A stretch of DNA of 64,000 nucleotides from Bacteroidales bacterium. GTDB taxonomy: Bacteria > Bacteroidota > Bacteroidia > Bacteroidales > F082. The position numbers were made by a program, and so were the translations under genes. Positions within the stretch are counted from its first letter, which is position 1. Every line of letters begins with the position of its first letter. Below the pieces are notes generated by a model. It worked only from the letters and a program-made list of their open reading frames with translations. It searched no databases and was not told where the DNA came from. The stretch covers positions 95,015-159,014 of the forward strand of contig JAFZKP010000017.1 of the NCBI GenBank assembly GCA_017553625.1, read 5' to 3'. Below, in pieces: positions 18,325 through 26,143 of the stretch.

Positions 18325-18369
18325 TCATTCGCCCGAAAATCGTAATGGGCGAAAAAATTTCGCCCCTAC
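18311..18369. repeat. Double family B palindrome between pdxA and the deaminase fusion
   Basis: Two GGGCGAA hairpins lie at 18315-18334 and 18347-18365 in one GTAGGGGCG...CGCCCCTAC frame. They cover the entire convergent gap, encode the last codons and stop of pdxA, and end just before the stop of the minus-strand deaminase gene. Confidence 0.85.
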
Positions 18370-18372
18370 ATA

Positions 18373-19410
18373 TCATTGTCTTTCGTAGGTTTGCACCTCG
18401 TCGTACACGTATTCCAATTTGATTCCCGCCTGGCGGAACATCTCCTCTGACTCTGCTCCGTCGTGATATTTGCGCTGGCACACCACACGCACGATACCGC
18501 AGTTTATTATCAGCATCGCGCACGTCCTGCACGGTGTCATGCGGCAATACAAGGTGCTGCCTTCCAATGCGATGCCGCGTCGTGCCGCCTGAGCGATGGC
18601 GTTCTGTTCTGCATGCACCGTCCTCACACAATGCTCCGTGATACGGCCGTCAGCATGAATCATCTTACGGAAAAGATGCCCCACCTCGTCGCAGTGCGGG
18701 AGTCCCCGAGGCGAGCCGACGTAACCTGTCACCAAAATCTGACGGTCTTTCACAATGACGCAGCCGCTACGACCACGGTCACAGGTGGCGCGCTCAGCCA
18801 CTGTGTCAGCCATATTCATGAAATACTCATCCCATGAAGGACGTTTATATTTCTGATTCTCAATATCTTGAAGCACCTCTTCCACCCTCTTGTGAAGGTC
18901 TTCGATGCTGCCGTTGTTCTGGAACACATAATCCGCCTGATGGATGCACTCGCCGAGGTTCTGCTTGTTGGGGTCGGAGTTGCTCATCTCACGCTCCTCA
19001 TTGGCGACGAAAGTCTCATAACTCACCGAGTCCGTTTCAGACTTACGCTCCGTGATGCGCTCGTAACGCACTTTGCGGTCAGCATCGACGGCAAAGAGAT
19101 GGAAGTTGCCTTTGGCGCGCAAAGCCTGAATCTCACCGGGAGTGCGGATGCTCTCGATGACGGCGTCCTTGCCGTTGTTGTAGGCTCGGTCGTAAAGCTG
19201 TTCGGCGATGTAACTCGGACTGTTGTTGGCACGCAAATCGTTAGCCACCGATGTCAGAGTGTCGCGATTTACTTCGAGACCACGGCGTTTCACCTCTTCA
19301 GACAAAAACGCACGCACCGAATAGTGAACGTAGCCTTTTTTCTCAATGAGATATTCAACAATTGTGCCTTTGCCAGCACCAAGAGTTCCTGTAATTCCTA
19401 TTATATTCAT
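18373..19410 (-). CDS. P-loop nucleotide-kinase-like / deoxycytidylate deaminase fusion
   Basis: A 345-residue two-domain protein. Residues 1-~185 resemble dephospho-CoA or nucleoside-monophosphate kinases, with the P-loop GTLGAGKGT at 8-16 and an ESIRTPGE motif. Residues ~190-345 are a dCMP deaminase with HAEQ near 267 and PCRTC near 292, plus Cys/His zinc ligands around RATCDRGRSGC and LPHCDEVGHL. The reaction expected is dCMP to dUMP. The architecture matches yeast Dcd1 and the AvcD-type phage-defence deaminases, so either a dTMP-supply or an antiphage role is possible. No AvcI-like toxin ORF was found next to it. It is convergent with pdxA. Confidence 0.85.
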   Translation of the reverse strand: MNIIGITGTLGAGKGTIVEYLIEKKGYVHYSVRAFLSEEVKRRGLEVNRDTLTSVANDLRANNSPSYIAEQLYDRAYNNGKDAVIESIRTPGEIQALRAKGNFHLFAVDADRKVRYERITERKSETDSVSYETFVANEEREMSNSDPNKQNLGECIHQADYVFQNNGSIEDLHKRVEEVLQDIENQKYKRPSWDEYFMNMADTVAERATCDRGRSGCVIVKDRQILVTGYVGSPRGLPHCDEVGHLFRKMIHADGRITEHCVRTVHAEQNAIAQAARRGIALEGSTLYCRMTPCRTCAMLIINCGIVRVVCQRKYHDGAESEEMFRQAGIKLEYVYDEVQTYERQ

Positions 19411-19427
19411 GATTTTTTTTATTTTTG

Positions 19428-19447
19428 AGATGCGATGAATCGCATCT
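19428..19447. repeat. Family A-like palindrome (AGATGCGAT / ATCGCATCT)
   Basis: A perfect nine-base stem with a two-base loop lies just upstream of the deaminase fusion gene. It keeps the GAGA(T/C)GCG frame of family A with compensating bases in both arms. Confidence 0.7.
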
Positions 19448-19474
19448 TTACTGTATTCTATTAAACGTAAACTG

Positions 19475-20077
19475 CTAAGACGGACGGCTGTCTGTCTCTA
19501 CCCTTATATCGTTAATCCATTTCTCAATCTTGACTGGACTGTATTCCTTCATCCTATCGAATAACTCCTTCGGGTCGTCGGTAACGATGATATTTTTATT
19601 GTGATCTCCGCGAATGAAACCGTCGCGCACTCCCCTGTCAATCCATCTCACGAGGTCATCGTAATAGCCCAATGTATTATACAATGCGACAGGCTTCTCC
19701 ATAAGTCGAAGTTGGTCAGCGACAACGACTTCCGAAAACTCATCGAGGGTACCGAAACCGCCCGGCATCGCAATGAAGGCGTCCGATTCGCGCATCAGGA
19801 TATCCTTACGCTCAGCCATAGTCTTGGTCGGAATCATCTTGGTGATTGTAGGATGACCGATCTCGTGAGCGAGCAGGAAATCAGGCATCACGCCGACTAC
19901 TTCGCAGCCGCGTTCAAGCATCTTGTCGGCGATGACATTCATCAGACCGACGCTGCCGCCGCCGTAATAAAGGGTGCAGCCGTTGTCGGCGAGAACCTCG
20001 CCAAGCCGTGCAGCCGCCTCAGCGTAACGATTGTCGAAGCCCATGCTGCTTCCGCAGAAAACACAAATGTTTTTCAT
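19475..20077 (-). CDS. LOG-family phosphoribohydrolase-like Rossmann protein
   Basis: A 200-residue protein starting MKNICVFCGSSMG and carrying the family signature PGGFGTLDE. It has the Rossmann-like strand GGGSVGLMNVIAD. Relatives hydrolyse cytokinin riboside 5'-monophosphates or other nucleotide N-glycosides; the bacterial substrate is generally unproven. A longer open frame to 20185 is rejected as a start because it is read from the family E repeats. The last residues (ETDSRPS) and the stop come from a family A palindrome at 19478-19501. Confidence 0.88.
   Translation of the reverse strand: MKNICVFCGSSMGFDNRYAEAAARLGEVLADNGCTLYYGGGSVGLMNVIADKMLERGCEVVGVMPDFLLAHEIGHPTITKMIPTKTMAERKDILMRESDAFIAMPGGFGTLDEFSEVVVADQLRLMEKPVALYNTLGYYDDLVRWIDRGVRDGFIRGDHNKNIIVTDDPKELFDRMKEYSPVKIEKWINDIRVETDSRPS
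19478..19501. repeat. Family A palindrome at the 3' end of the LOG gene
   Basis: An AGACGGAC / GTCTGTCT stem with a CTAC flank. On the minus strand it encodes the terminal residues of the LOG-family protein and lies next to its stop codon. Confidence 0.7.
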
Positions 20078-20107
20078 TATCAATTTTTTGCAAAAATACG
20101 AAATTTT

Positions 20108-20210
20108 TAATATGCTGCTTCGCAGTATTTGAAAAATGTGCTGCTTCGCAGAATCTGTGGGCTTCACCCAATGACCGAAGGTCACACATTTAGTCGAAGA
20201 CTACACATTT
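20108..20210. repeat. Family E hairpin cluster with variable stems
   Basis: Five short hairpins lie between the M20 and LOG genes: CTGC-TTC-GCAG twice, a TGGGCTTCACCCA-type hairpin, TGACC-TTC-GGTCA and AGTC-TTC-GACT. Most are spaced by AATGTG or CACATT. The loops are nearly constant while the stems change in both arms. The cluster begins directly after the M20 stop codon. Confidence 0.8.
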
Positions 20211-21307
20211 CAACATATTTTTAACACATTATTAAATACATTTATTCCTGTTTCAATAATCTCATCTTCGAAAATATATTCTGGGTTATGCAGCGGCAAA
20301 TGATCTTCTCCGCAGCCAAGTCCGAAGAGGCAAATCGGGCACACATCGGCAAAACGGCCGAAGTCCTCCGACCAGCGGAAAGGCTCTTCAAGATATTGAT
20401 AATCAAGGTTTAATAATTTTGCTGCATTTTCAACCATTGCGATAGCTTCGTCGTTGTTCATCGTGGCAGAAAACGCCTCGTGGATGCTGCTTCCGAACTG
20501 AAAATCCTGTTTCTCGGCGACCATGGCGCAAAGTTGAACCACGTCGGCGGTGAGATGCTGCAGCTTTTCGTTGTCGTAAGAACGCAAAGTGAGCCAGATC
20601 TCGGCATGAGCAGGTGCAACGCCAAACGTCTCTTCGCCCAAAACAGCGTGAGTCATGGTCATCATGGTAAGAGGTTTTTCATCGCGAAGCATCTCCGCTT
20701 TCTTGCCGAAAATGTCAATCAATGCTGACAACACGTGCTGCGGGCTGTGACCTGTCTCAGGCTGCGACGCGTGTGCCGTGATGCCATCAAAAATCAGTTT
20801 TAAGCCCAGAGAACCCGCCGCGAAACAGCCTTTGCGCAGCAAAATCTTGTTTTTCGCATATCCCGGGATGTTGTGCAGCGCAAACGCCATATCAGGTTTT
20901 ATCTGTTCGAACTGAGGGTCGGCGATGACAGCTTTCGCCCCTTGACCGGTTTCCTCTGCAGGCTGGAAAAGCAGCACCGCTTCGCCATTTTCAGGACGTT
21001 TTTCGCTCAATCTCTGTGCCAACCCCGCAATAATGGAAGCATGTCCGTCGTGGCCGCAGCGGTGCGAGCAGTGACGGTCGCCTTCAGGGATGTTCAACGC
21101 GTCAATATCGCCACGAACAAGAATTCGTTTTCCTTTGTTTTTTCCTTTGAAAACCACAGCGATTCCGTTGCCTCCGATGTTGCGGATGTGAACATCGGGA
21201 TTCAGTTTCTCAAGAAACTCGTTTAAAATGGAGTTCGTTTTCACCTCCTTGCCCGAAAGCTCGGCGTTTTCATGAAGAATGTGACGAAGTTCAATGATGT
21301 TTTTCAT
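20210..21307 (-). CDS. M20-family amidohydrolase (N-acyl amino acid / hippurate hydrolase-like)
   Basis: A 365-residue metal-dependent amidohydrolase of the M20D group. It has RHILHENAELSGKE at the start, RGDIDALNIPEGD and HRCGHDGHASIIAGLA near residues 80-100 with metal-ligand His residues, the catalytic Glu in LLFQPAEETGQGAKA, a HNIPG motif and a C-terminal metal His. It removes an acyl or peptide group from an amino acid. The ATG at 21307 is chosen; a longer frame to 21367 runs through a family D palindrome (CHSERSEESHK) and is spurious as coding sequence. Confidence 0.88.
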   Translation of the reverse strand: MKNIIELRHILHENAELSGKEVKTNSILNEFLEKLNPDVHIRNIGGNGIAVVFKGKNKGKRILVRGDIDALNIPEGDRHCSHRCGHDGHASIIAGLAQRLSEKRPENGEAVLLFQPAEETGQGAKAVIADPQFEQIKPDMAFALHNIPGYAKNKILLRKGCFAAGSLGLKLIFDGITAHASQPETGHSPQHVLSALIDIFGKKAEMLRDEKPLTMMTMTHAVLGEETFGVAPAHAEIWLTLRSYDNEKLQHLTADVVQLCAMVAEKQDFQFGSSIHEAFSATMNNDEAIAMVENAAKLLNLDYQYLEEPFRWSEDFGRFADVCPICLFGLGCGEDHLPLHNPEYIFEDEIIETGINVFNNVLKIC

Positions 21308-21324
21308 ATTTCTGCTTAATTTAT

Positions 21325-21353
21325 GAGATTCCTCACTTCGTTCGGAATGACAG
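21325..21353. repeat. Family D palindrome upstream of the M20 gene
   Basis: The element reads GAGATTCCTCACTTCG followed by TTCGGAATGACAG. On the minus strand it translates as CHSERSEESHK-like peptide when left in frame. It sits in the 5' leader of the M20 gene. Confidence 0.85.
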
Positions 21354-21380
21354 GAACCGGAATGCAAAAGTAAAGTTTTT

Positions 21381-21412
21381 TTTGAATTTTTGAATAAAAA
21401 TTTCTATATTTG
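21381..21412 (+). promoter_or_regulatory. Promoter of the Fic gene (TTTG-N20-TATATTTG)
   Basis: TTTG at 21381-21384 and TATATTTG at 21405-21412 are 20 bases apart. Because the box lies inside the longest open frame (from 21390), translation must start further on, at the ATG at 21432. Confidence 0.7.
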
Positions 21413-21431
21413 CAGGCTAATTCAACTGCAC

Positions 21432-22649
21432 ATGTCAGATCACGATGTTATACAAACGTATATAAACTTCGACGAGTATATCCGTCAAGGGGAGCCGTCG
21501 CAACGCGAAGCTGCGTACGCTTGGAGTACTGCTATTGGACTTCAGGCTGTTGACGGGCTGAAGACATCGGACTATCTGAACGATTTGGCCCGTCGTAATA
21601 TTGAGGGCGAAATTACCATCGATGAGGTCGGAAAGTTGCTTGACAGCTATTATGAGAGCAAGACGGTGCGTGAAAATGGTGATATTGACAAGGAAGAAGC
21701 CGACAAAGCGTCTAAAAATATTAAAAAAATTCTGTCTGTAAAGACCATAGATTTCTCAACAAAAGGATATATTTCAGTTCATCGCAGAATTTTTGAAGGT
21801 GTGATGAAACATGCAGGAAAATTGCGTGAATATGACATTTCGAAAAGAGAATGGATCCTTGAGGGCGATACCGTTGATTATTTGAATTGGGAGGATTTGC
21901 ATCGCGCTTTGGATTATGACATTGAACAAGAACGCAACTTCAGCTATAAAGGCATCACTAACGACCAGTTGGTTGCCCACATCACTAAATTCGTCTCGGG
22001 TTTGTGGCAGATTCATCCTTTTGGAGAGGGTAATACACGTACAACAGCGGTATTTACAATTCAGTATCTGCGCTTATTGGGTTTTGATGTTGAAAACGAC
22101 CTTTTTGCCAAGCATTCCTGGTATTTCCGCAATGCGTTGGTGAGAGCTAATTACAAGAATGCCAAAAAAGGAATCGATTTCAGTCCAGTTTATTTGGAGA
22201 GATTTTTCCGTAATTTGTTATTTGGTGAACAATGGGTTTTGCGGAATCGCTATTTGCATATTCATCCTCCAAAGGAATGGAGTATACAGCCAAATTTGGC
22301 AGTACAGGACAAGTACCGAACAACCACCCCCACAAGTACCCGAACAAGTACCGAACAAGTACCCGACAAGTACCCGACAAGTACCCGACAAGTACCCGAC
22401 AAGTTACATACTAACAATCTGAATATTATAAAGTTGGTGCAATTAGTTGGTGAGCATGAAATGTCTGTAAAAGAGATGATTACATTAGTTGGACTTAAAG
22501 ATCGTGAAAATTTTTTGAATGTATTCTTAACTCCTGCTATTAACGAAGGGTATATTCGTTTGCTCCATCCCGACAAGCCCCATCATCCTCGCCAGAAGTA
22601 TCTTTTGACTACAAAAGGCATCTTGCTTAATAACGACATCAAGAGTTAA
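21432..22649 (+). CDS. Fic-domain protein with C-terminal winged helix
   Basis: A 405-residue protein (MSDHDVIQTY...). The Fic core carries the catalytic motif HPFGEGNTR (HPFx[E]GNxR), which transfers AMP or another phosphate-linked group to a target hydroxyl. Upstream are helices with VDGLKTSDYLNDLARRNIEGEIT, typical of Bacteroidota Fic proteins. The linker after ~290 consists of an 11/12-bp tandem repeat encoding VPDKYPTSTRQ-type units, then a winged-helix-like domain (SVKEMITLVGLKDRENFLNVF). The target is unknown. It is monocistronic with its own promoter, and the nearest upstream gene is divergent. Confidence 0.88.
   Translation: MSDHDVIQTYINFDEYIRQGEPSQREAAYAWSTAIGLQAVDGLKTSDYLNDLARRNIEGEITIDEVGKLLDSYYESKTVRENGDIDKEEADKASKNIKKILSVKTIDFSTKGYISVHRRIFEGVMKHAGKLREYDISKREWILEGDTVDYLNWEDLHRALDYDIEQERNFSYKGITNDQLVAHITKFVSGLWQIHPFGEGNTRTTAVFTIQYLRLLGFDVENDLFAKHSWYFRNALVRANYKNAKKGIDFSPVYLERFFRNLLFGEQWVLRNRYLHIHPPKEWSIQPNLAVQDKYRTTTPTSTRTSTEQVPDKYPTSTRQVPDKLHTNNLNIIKLVQLVGEHEMSVKEMITLVGLKDRENFLNVFLTPAINEGYIRLLHPDKPHHPRQKYLLTTKGILLNNDIKS
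22309..22405 (+). repeat. 11/12-bp tandem repeat in the Fic linker
   Basis: About eight copies of ACAAGTACCCG (some with an extra A or a missing C) lie in the coding sequence between the Fic domain and the winged helix. The unit is free of stop codons in all three frames. Loss or gain of a single unit shifts the frame: an alternative frame runs to a stop at 22422. Confidence 0.88.
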
Positions 22650-22721
22650 TGTGTCAGGCAGGCTCACACTAGCAATTCAATAAGTAAAGGTGGAAAAATC
22701 AAAAAACTTCACACTCCAAAC
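22650..22721. other. Intergenic region before manA
   Basis: No gene is seen here. It contains two near-identical CACTCCAAACTT/AACTCCAAACTT stretches (the second extends to 22740) but no hairpin. Confidence 0.4.
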
Positions 22722-22750
22722 TTGTAACTCCAAACTTTTTTGTATTTTTG
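22722..22750 (+). promoter_or_regulatory. Promoter of manA (TTG-N18-TATTTTTG)
   Basis: TTG at 22722-22724 and TATTTTTG at 22743-22750 lie 29 bases before the manA ATG, fitting the Bacteroidota consensus. Confidence 0.65.
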
Positions 22751-22779
22751 CAGTTTGGAAAAATCTGAACTGACAAATA

Positions 22780-23769
22780 ATGAACGTACTATATCCATTG
22801 AAGTTTCAGCCCATTTATCTGGAGAAGATATGGGGCGGACATAACGTCAAGACATTGCTGCACAAGGACTTCGGTAAGATTCCGAACTGCGGTGAGATGT
22901 GGCTGCTTTCTGGCGTCGAAGGCCAAAACAGCGTGGTCTGCAACGGCAATTTCACTGGCGACGAACTCAACGACCTCGTCGAGACTTTCATGGGCGACCT
23001 CGTCGGCGACAACGTTTTCGACCGTTATGGCGAGACTTTCCCTCTGTTGATCAAGGTCATAGACCCGCTGACATGGCTCTCGGTGCAGGTGCATCCCGAC
23101 GATGAGATTGCGCAGAAAATCGGGCTGGAAAATGGCAAGACCGAGATGTGGTATGTGATGCATGCCGAAAACGACGCCGAACTCGTCTCAGGCTTCAACC
23201 GTGAGGTGACAAAAGCCGAGGTCGAGAAGCTGATTTACGACAAAAAGATTTCGGAAGTACTTAACTATGAACAAGTTAACGACGGCGATGTGTTTTTCAT
23301 CCCGGCAAGACGCATTCATGCATTAGGTCCAGGCTGCATGGTGGCTGAGATTCAGCAGACCAGCGACACCACCTATCGTGTTTACGACTGGGATCGCCTC
23401 GACCAGCACGGAATGTACCGCGAGCTTCATATCCCGCAGTCGCTGTTTACCTTGAACTACAAACACGAGGACAACTACCGCACCGAGTACGACCGCGACA
23501 AGAAAAATGCCACCGTCCAAATGGTGGAATGCCCATATTTCACTACTAATTTCATCAATTTGGAAAAAGGAATGACGTTGGCAAAAGACTACTCCGAACT
23601 CGATTCTTTCGTGGTTTTGATGAGTGTCGGTGGCAGCTTCACCTTGAAATACGACGGCGGCGAGGAAATCGTCAACATCGGCGAGTGCATATTGATTCCA
23701 AACGTCATTAACAAAGTGGAAATCAACGCATTAGAAGATTGTAAAATATTAGAAACTTATATTGTTTAA
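22780..23769 (+). CDS. manA: Mannose-6-phosphate isomerase, class I
   Basis: A 329-residue zinc cupin enzyme interconverting mannose 6-phosphate and fructose 6-phosphate. Zinc-site motifs are QVHPDDE near residue 106, GKTEMWYV near 125 and ARRIHALGPG near 185, the last including the active-site Arg/His. The start MNVLYPLKFQPIYLEKIWGG is the normal family start. It feeds mannose units to glycan synthesis or brings mannose into glycolysis. It is followed 17 bases later by the tlpA-like gene, possibly on the same transcript. Confidence 0.93.
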   Translation: MNVLYPLKFQPIYLEKIWGGHNVKTLLHKDFGKIPNCGEMWLLSGVEGQNSVVCNGNFTGDELNDLVETFMGDLVGDNVFDRYGETFPLLIKVIDPLTWLSVQVHPDDEIAQKIGLENGKTEMWYVMHAENDAELVSGFNREVTKAEVEKLIYDKKISEVLNYEQVNDGDVFFIPARRIHALGPGCMVAEIQQTSDTTYRVYDWDRLDQHGMYRELHIPQSLFTLNYKHEDNYRTEYDRDKKNATVQMVECPYFTTNFINLEKGMTLAKDYSELDSFVVLMSVGGSFTLKYDGGEEIVNIGECILIPNVINKVEINALEDCKILETYIV

Positions 23770-23786
23770 CCTTTAAAATTTATACC

Positions 23787-24281
23787 ATGAAAAAATTGTT
23801 AGCAACCTTACTTTTCGGCTTCATGTTCTTCGGCTTGAGCGCCCAAAACAAATCTGATTTGCCGAATATCACATTGAAAAACCTTGACGGTGAGTCAGTT
23901 AACATCGCCGAACTGAATAACGACGGCAAGCCGTTCGTGATGACCTTCTGGGCAACCTGGTGCGGTCCGTGCGTGAAAGAACACAACGCCCTCACCGAGG
24001 TTTACGACGACTGGGTAGAGGAAACCGGCATCAAGATTTTCTCAGTGTCTATCGACGACGCGCGTTCAACGGCAAAAATCAGACCTTTCGTCGATGGCAA
24101 AGGCTGGCCTTTCGATATTTTACTCGACGTGAACAAAGATCTTGCTCGTGCGATGAACGTCAACAACCCGCCTCACACTTTCCTTTTTGACGGCGACGGC
24201 AAGATTGTGTGGCAGCATACCGGATATTTGGATGGTGGCGAAGAGGATTTGTATCAGGAAATTTTGAAGATTTCTAAATAA
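23787..24281 (+). CDS. TlpA-family periplasmic thiol oxidoreductase
   Basis: A 164-residue thioredoxin-fold protein with a signal peptide (MKKLLATLLFGFMFFGLSAQ) and the active site WCGPC in the WATWCGPCVKEHNALTEV segment (about residues 58-62), followed by the cis-Pro strand NNPPHTFLFD. It reduces or transfers disulphides in the periplasm. It is first in a three-gene set with a DUF6029 barrel and an Omp28 protein, each separated by a palindromic repeat, suggesting they work together on an exported thiol protein. Confidence 0.9.
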   Translation: MKKLLATLLFGFMFFGLSAQNKSDLPNITLKNLDGESVNIAELNNDGKPFVMTFWATWCGPCVKEHNALTEVYDDWVEETGIKIFSVSIDDARSTAKIRPFVDGKGWPFDILLDVNKDLARAMNVNNPPHTFLFDGDGKIVWQHTGYLDGGEEDLYQEILKISK

Positions 24282-24286
24282 AAAGG

Positions 24287-24314
24287 TAGAGACGGTCAGC
24301 CGACCGTCTGTACA
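24287..24314. repeat. Family A palindrome between the tlpA-like and DUF6029 genes
   Basis: GTAGAGACGGTC AGCC GACCGTCTGTAC forms a perfect eight-base inner stem (GAGACGGTC-type). It lies five bases after the tlpA stop. Confidence 0.85.
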
Positions 24315-24338
24315 ATCAAATATTGAAATAAAAAAATC

Positions 24339-26090
24339 ATGAAGAAATTATCATTATTAATTGCCTTAATGCTCGGAACCACTGCGATGTATGGTCAAGG
24401 ATTTTTCAACGGATCGAAGGTCAGCGGCAGCTTCCAGATTGACGGAAACTACTATTGGGAGGACAAAGGCATCGGCATCAGCAAAGAAGACATCAACGGT
24501 GAAAGCTTCGGTGCATACGGCTTCGGCAAACTCCAGTACCAGCTCGGCGACTTCAGCGCCGGTATGAGATTCGAGGCATACCAGACCACCCCGATGTCAG
24601 GCTTCGACACCCGTGTCAAGGGAATGGGCGTCGCCAACTTCTTTGCCACCTACGACAACGGCACTATCGGCGTGACCGTCGGCGACATCTACGACCAATT
24701 CGGCAACGGATTGATTTACAGAAGTTACGAGGAATGGACTTTGGGCTACGACAACTCGTTGAGAGGCGTCCGCGCCGTATTCCGTCCGACATTAGGTGTC
24801 ACAATCAAAGGAATCTACGGAAAACAGCGTTTTTACTGGGCAAAATACGATGAAAACGTGTCGACATCTGAAGACAGAGGTCTTGTCCGCGGTATCGACG
24901 GCGAATGGGACATCAACCAAAGCATTAAAGCATGGAACATCAGCAAGTTCCACGCCACTTTAGGAGCCAGCTTCGTCAGCAAATACGAGTCTGACACAAG
25001 AATGATGGTCGGGGAATCAGAGCTGATATTGCCACAAAACGTTGCTGCATACGCTGGAAGAATGAACCTCGGATACGGCAGATTCGGTCTCTCTGCCGAG
25101 TACGCGAGAAAGATTAACGACCCGTCGGTGTTCAACAACTTCATCTACCGTGAAGGTCAGGAATTACTGGCATCCTTGTCATATTCACAGAAAGGTCTCG
25201 GTGTGGTTTTGCAGGTGAAACGTGTCGACAACATGAGTTTCAAGTCGAAACGTCTTGCCACACAAAACGACCTCGACCTCGGTTTCATCCCGCCTATCAA
25301 CTACACGCACACACACAGCCTGCCGTCGATGTTCTCGTACGCGACACAGCCGTTGGGCGAGATGGGAATCCAGTTCCAGGTCAACTACACCATTCCAAAG
25401 AAGACCTTCCTTGGCGGAAAATACGGCACAAAACTCGCATTCAACTACAGCCAGGTCAACGACATAAAACGCGACTCCATCATGGTCAACGGCGTGAACA
25501 CCCTGAATCAAGCAGGAACGAAAGGCTATGACTCACCGTTCTTTGCTGTTGGCGACCGTATGTTTTATCGAGACTTGAATTTCGAAATCGAGAAGAAGAT
25601 AAGCACCAAATGGAATCTCACATTGATGTACATCAACCTGTACTACGACATGGAGACCATTGAGAATCATCCGGGTGCGGAAGCTGTTGAGGCAAACATC
25701 GCTTTCGGCGAAGTCATTTACAAAATCAACAGGAAACACAGTCTGCGCTTAGAGTTGCAGCACATGTGGGACAACGTTGGTTCTGACCACGAGATTGAGG
25801 CGGGACACGAAGCCTACTACACCAAACGCGGCAACTGGTTCGCATTCCTTTTGGAATACACCATCGCACCAAAGTGGTTCGTCTCGGTTGCTGACAAATA
25901 CAACTACGGCAACCCTATCGAGGACAACCGCGACCATTATTTCACGGGCTCGTTCGGTTACATCAAAGACCAGACACGTATCGCCATCAGCGGTGGCCGC
26001 CAGAGCGAAGGGTTGGTTTGCGTGGGAGGAGTTTGCAGAACCGTACCTGCATCAAGTGGAGTATCCATAACCATCACGACCTCGTTTTAA
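24339..26090 (+). CDS. DUF6029-type outer-membrane protein
   Basis: A 583-residue exported protein (signal MKKLSLLIALMLGTTAMYGQ) with alternating strand pattern throughout (FGAYGFGKLQYQLGDFSAGMRFEA..., FTGSFGYIKDQTRIAISGGRQ), consistent with a large outer-membrane barrel. It matches the DUF6029 proteins that accompany Omp28 and TlpA homologues in Bacteroidota. A CVGGVC pair near the C-terminus could form a disulphide handled by the neighbouring TlpA-like protein; that is inference. The biochemical role is unknown. Confidence 0.65.
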   Translation: MKKLSLLIALMLGTTAMYGQGFFNGSKVSGSFQIDGNYYWEDKGIGISKEDINGESFGAYGFGKLQYQLGDFSAGMRFEAYQTTPMSGFDTRVKGMGVANFFATYDNGTIGVTVGDIYDQFGNGLIYRSYEEWTLGYDNSLRGVRAVFRPTLGVTIKGIYGKQRFYWAKYDENVSTSEDRGLVRGIDGEWDINQSIKAWNISKFHATLGASFVSKYESDTRMMVGESELILPQNVAAYAGRMNLGYGRFGLSAEYARKINDPSVFNNFIYREGQELLASLSYSQKGLGVVLQVKRVDNMSFKSKRLATQNDLDLGFIPPINYTHTHSLPSMFSYATQPLGEMGIQFQVNYTIPKKTFLGGKYGTKLAFNYSQVNDIKRDSIMVNGVNTLNQAGTKGYDSPFFAVGDRMFYRDLNFEIEKKISTKWNLTLMYINLYYDMETIENHPGAEAVEANIAFGEVIYKINRKHSLRLELQHMWDNVGSDHEIEAGHEAYYTKRGNWFAFLLEYTIAPKWFVSVADKYNYGNPIEDNRDHYFTGSFGYIKDQTRIAISGGRQSEGLVCVGGVCRTVPASSGVSITITTSF

Positions 26091-26094
26091 ACAG

Positions 26095-26122
26095 TGAGAT
26101 TCCTCACTACGTTCGGAATGAC
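26095..26122. repeat. Family D palindrome between the DUF6029 and omp28-like genes
   Basis: GAGATTCCTCACTACG followed by TTCGGAATGACA starts four bases after the DUF6029 stop codon. It differs from the copy at 21325 at one central base. Confidence 0.85.
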
Positions 26123-26143
26123 AAATAGAAAAAAGTATTAAAA

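Noticed and set aside
20078-20185. 36-residue N-terminal extension of the LOG protein
   Set aside because: It is translated from family E hairpins; the family start MKNICVFCGSS lies at 20077.
21308-21367. N-terminal extension CHSERSEESHK of the M20 enzyme
   Set aside because: It is a translated family D palindrome upstream of the normal start.
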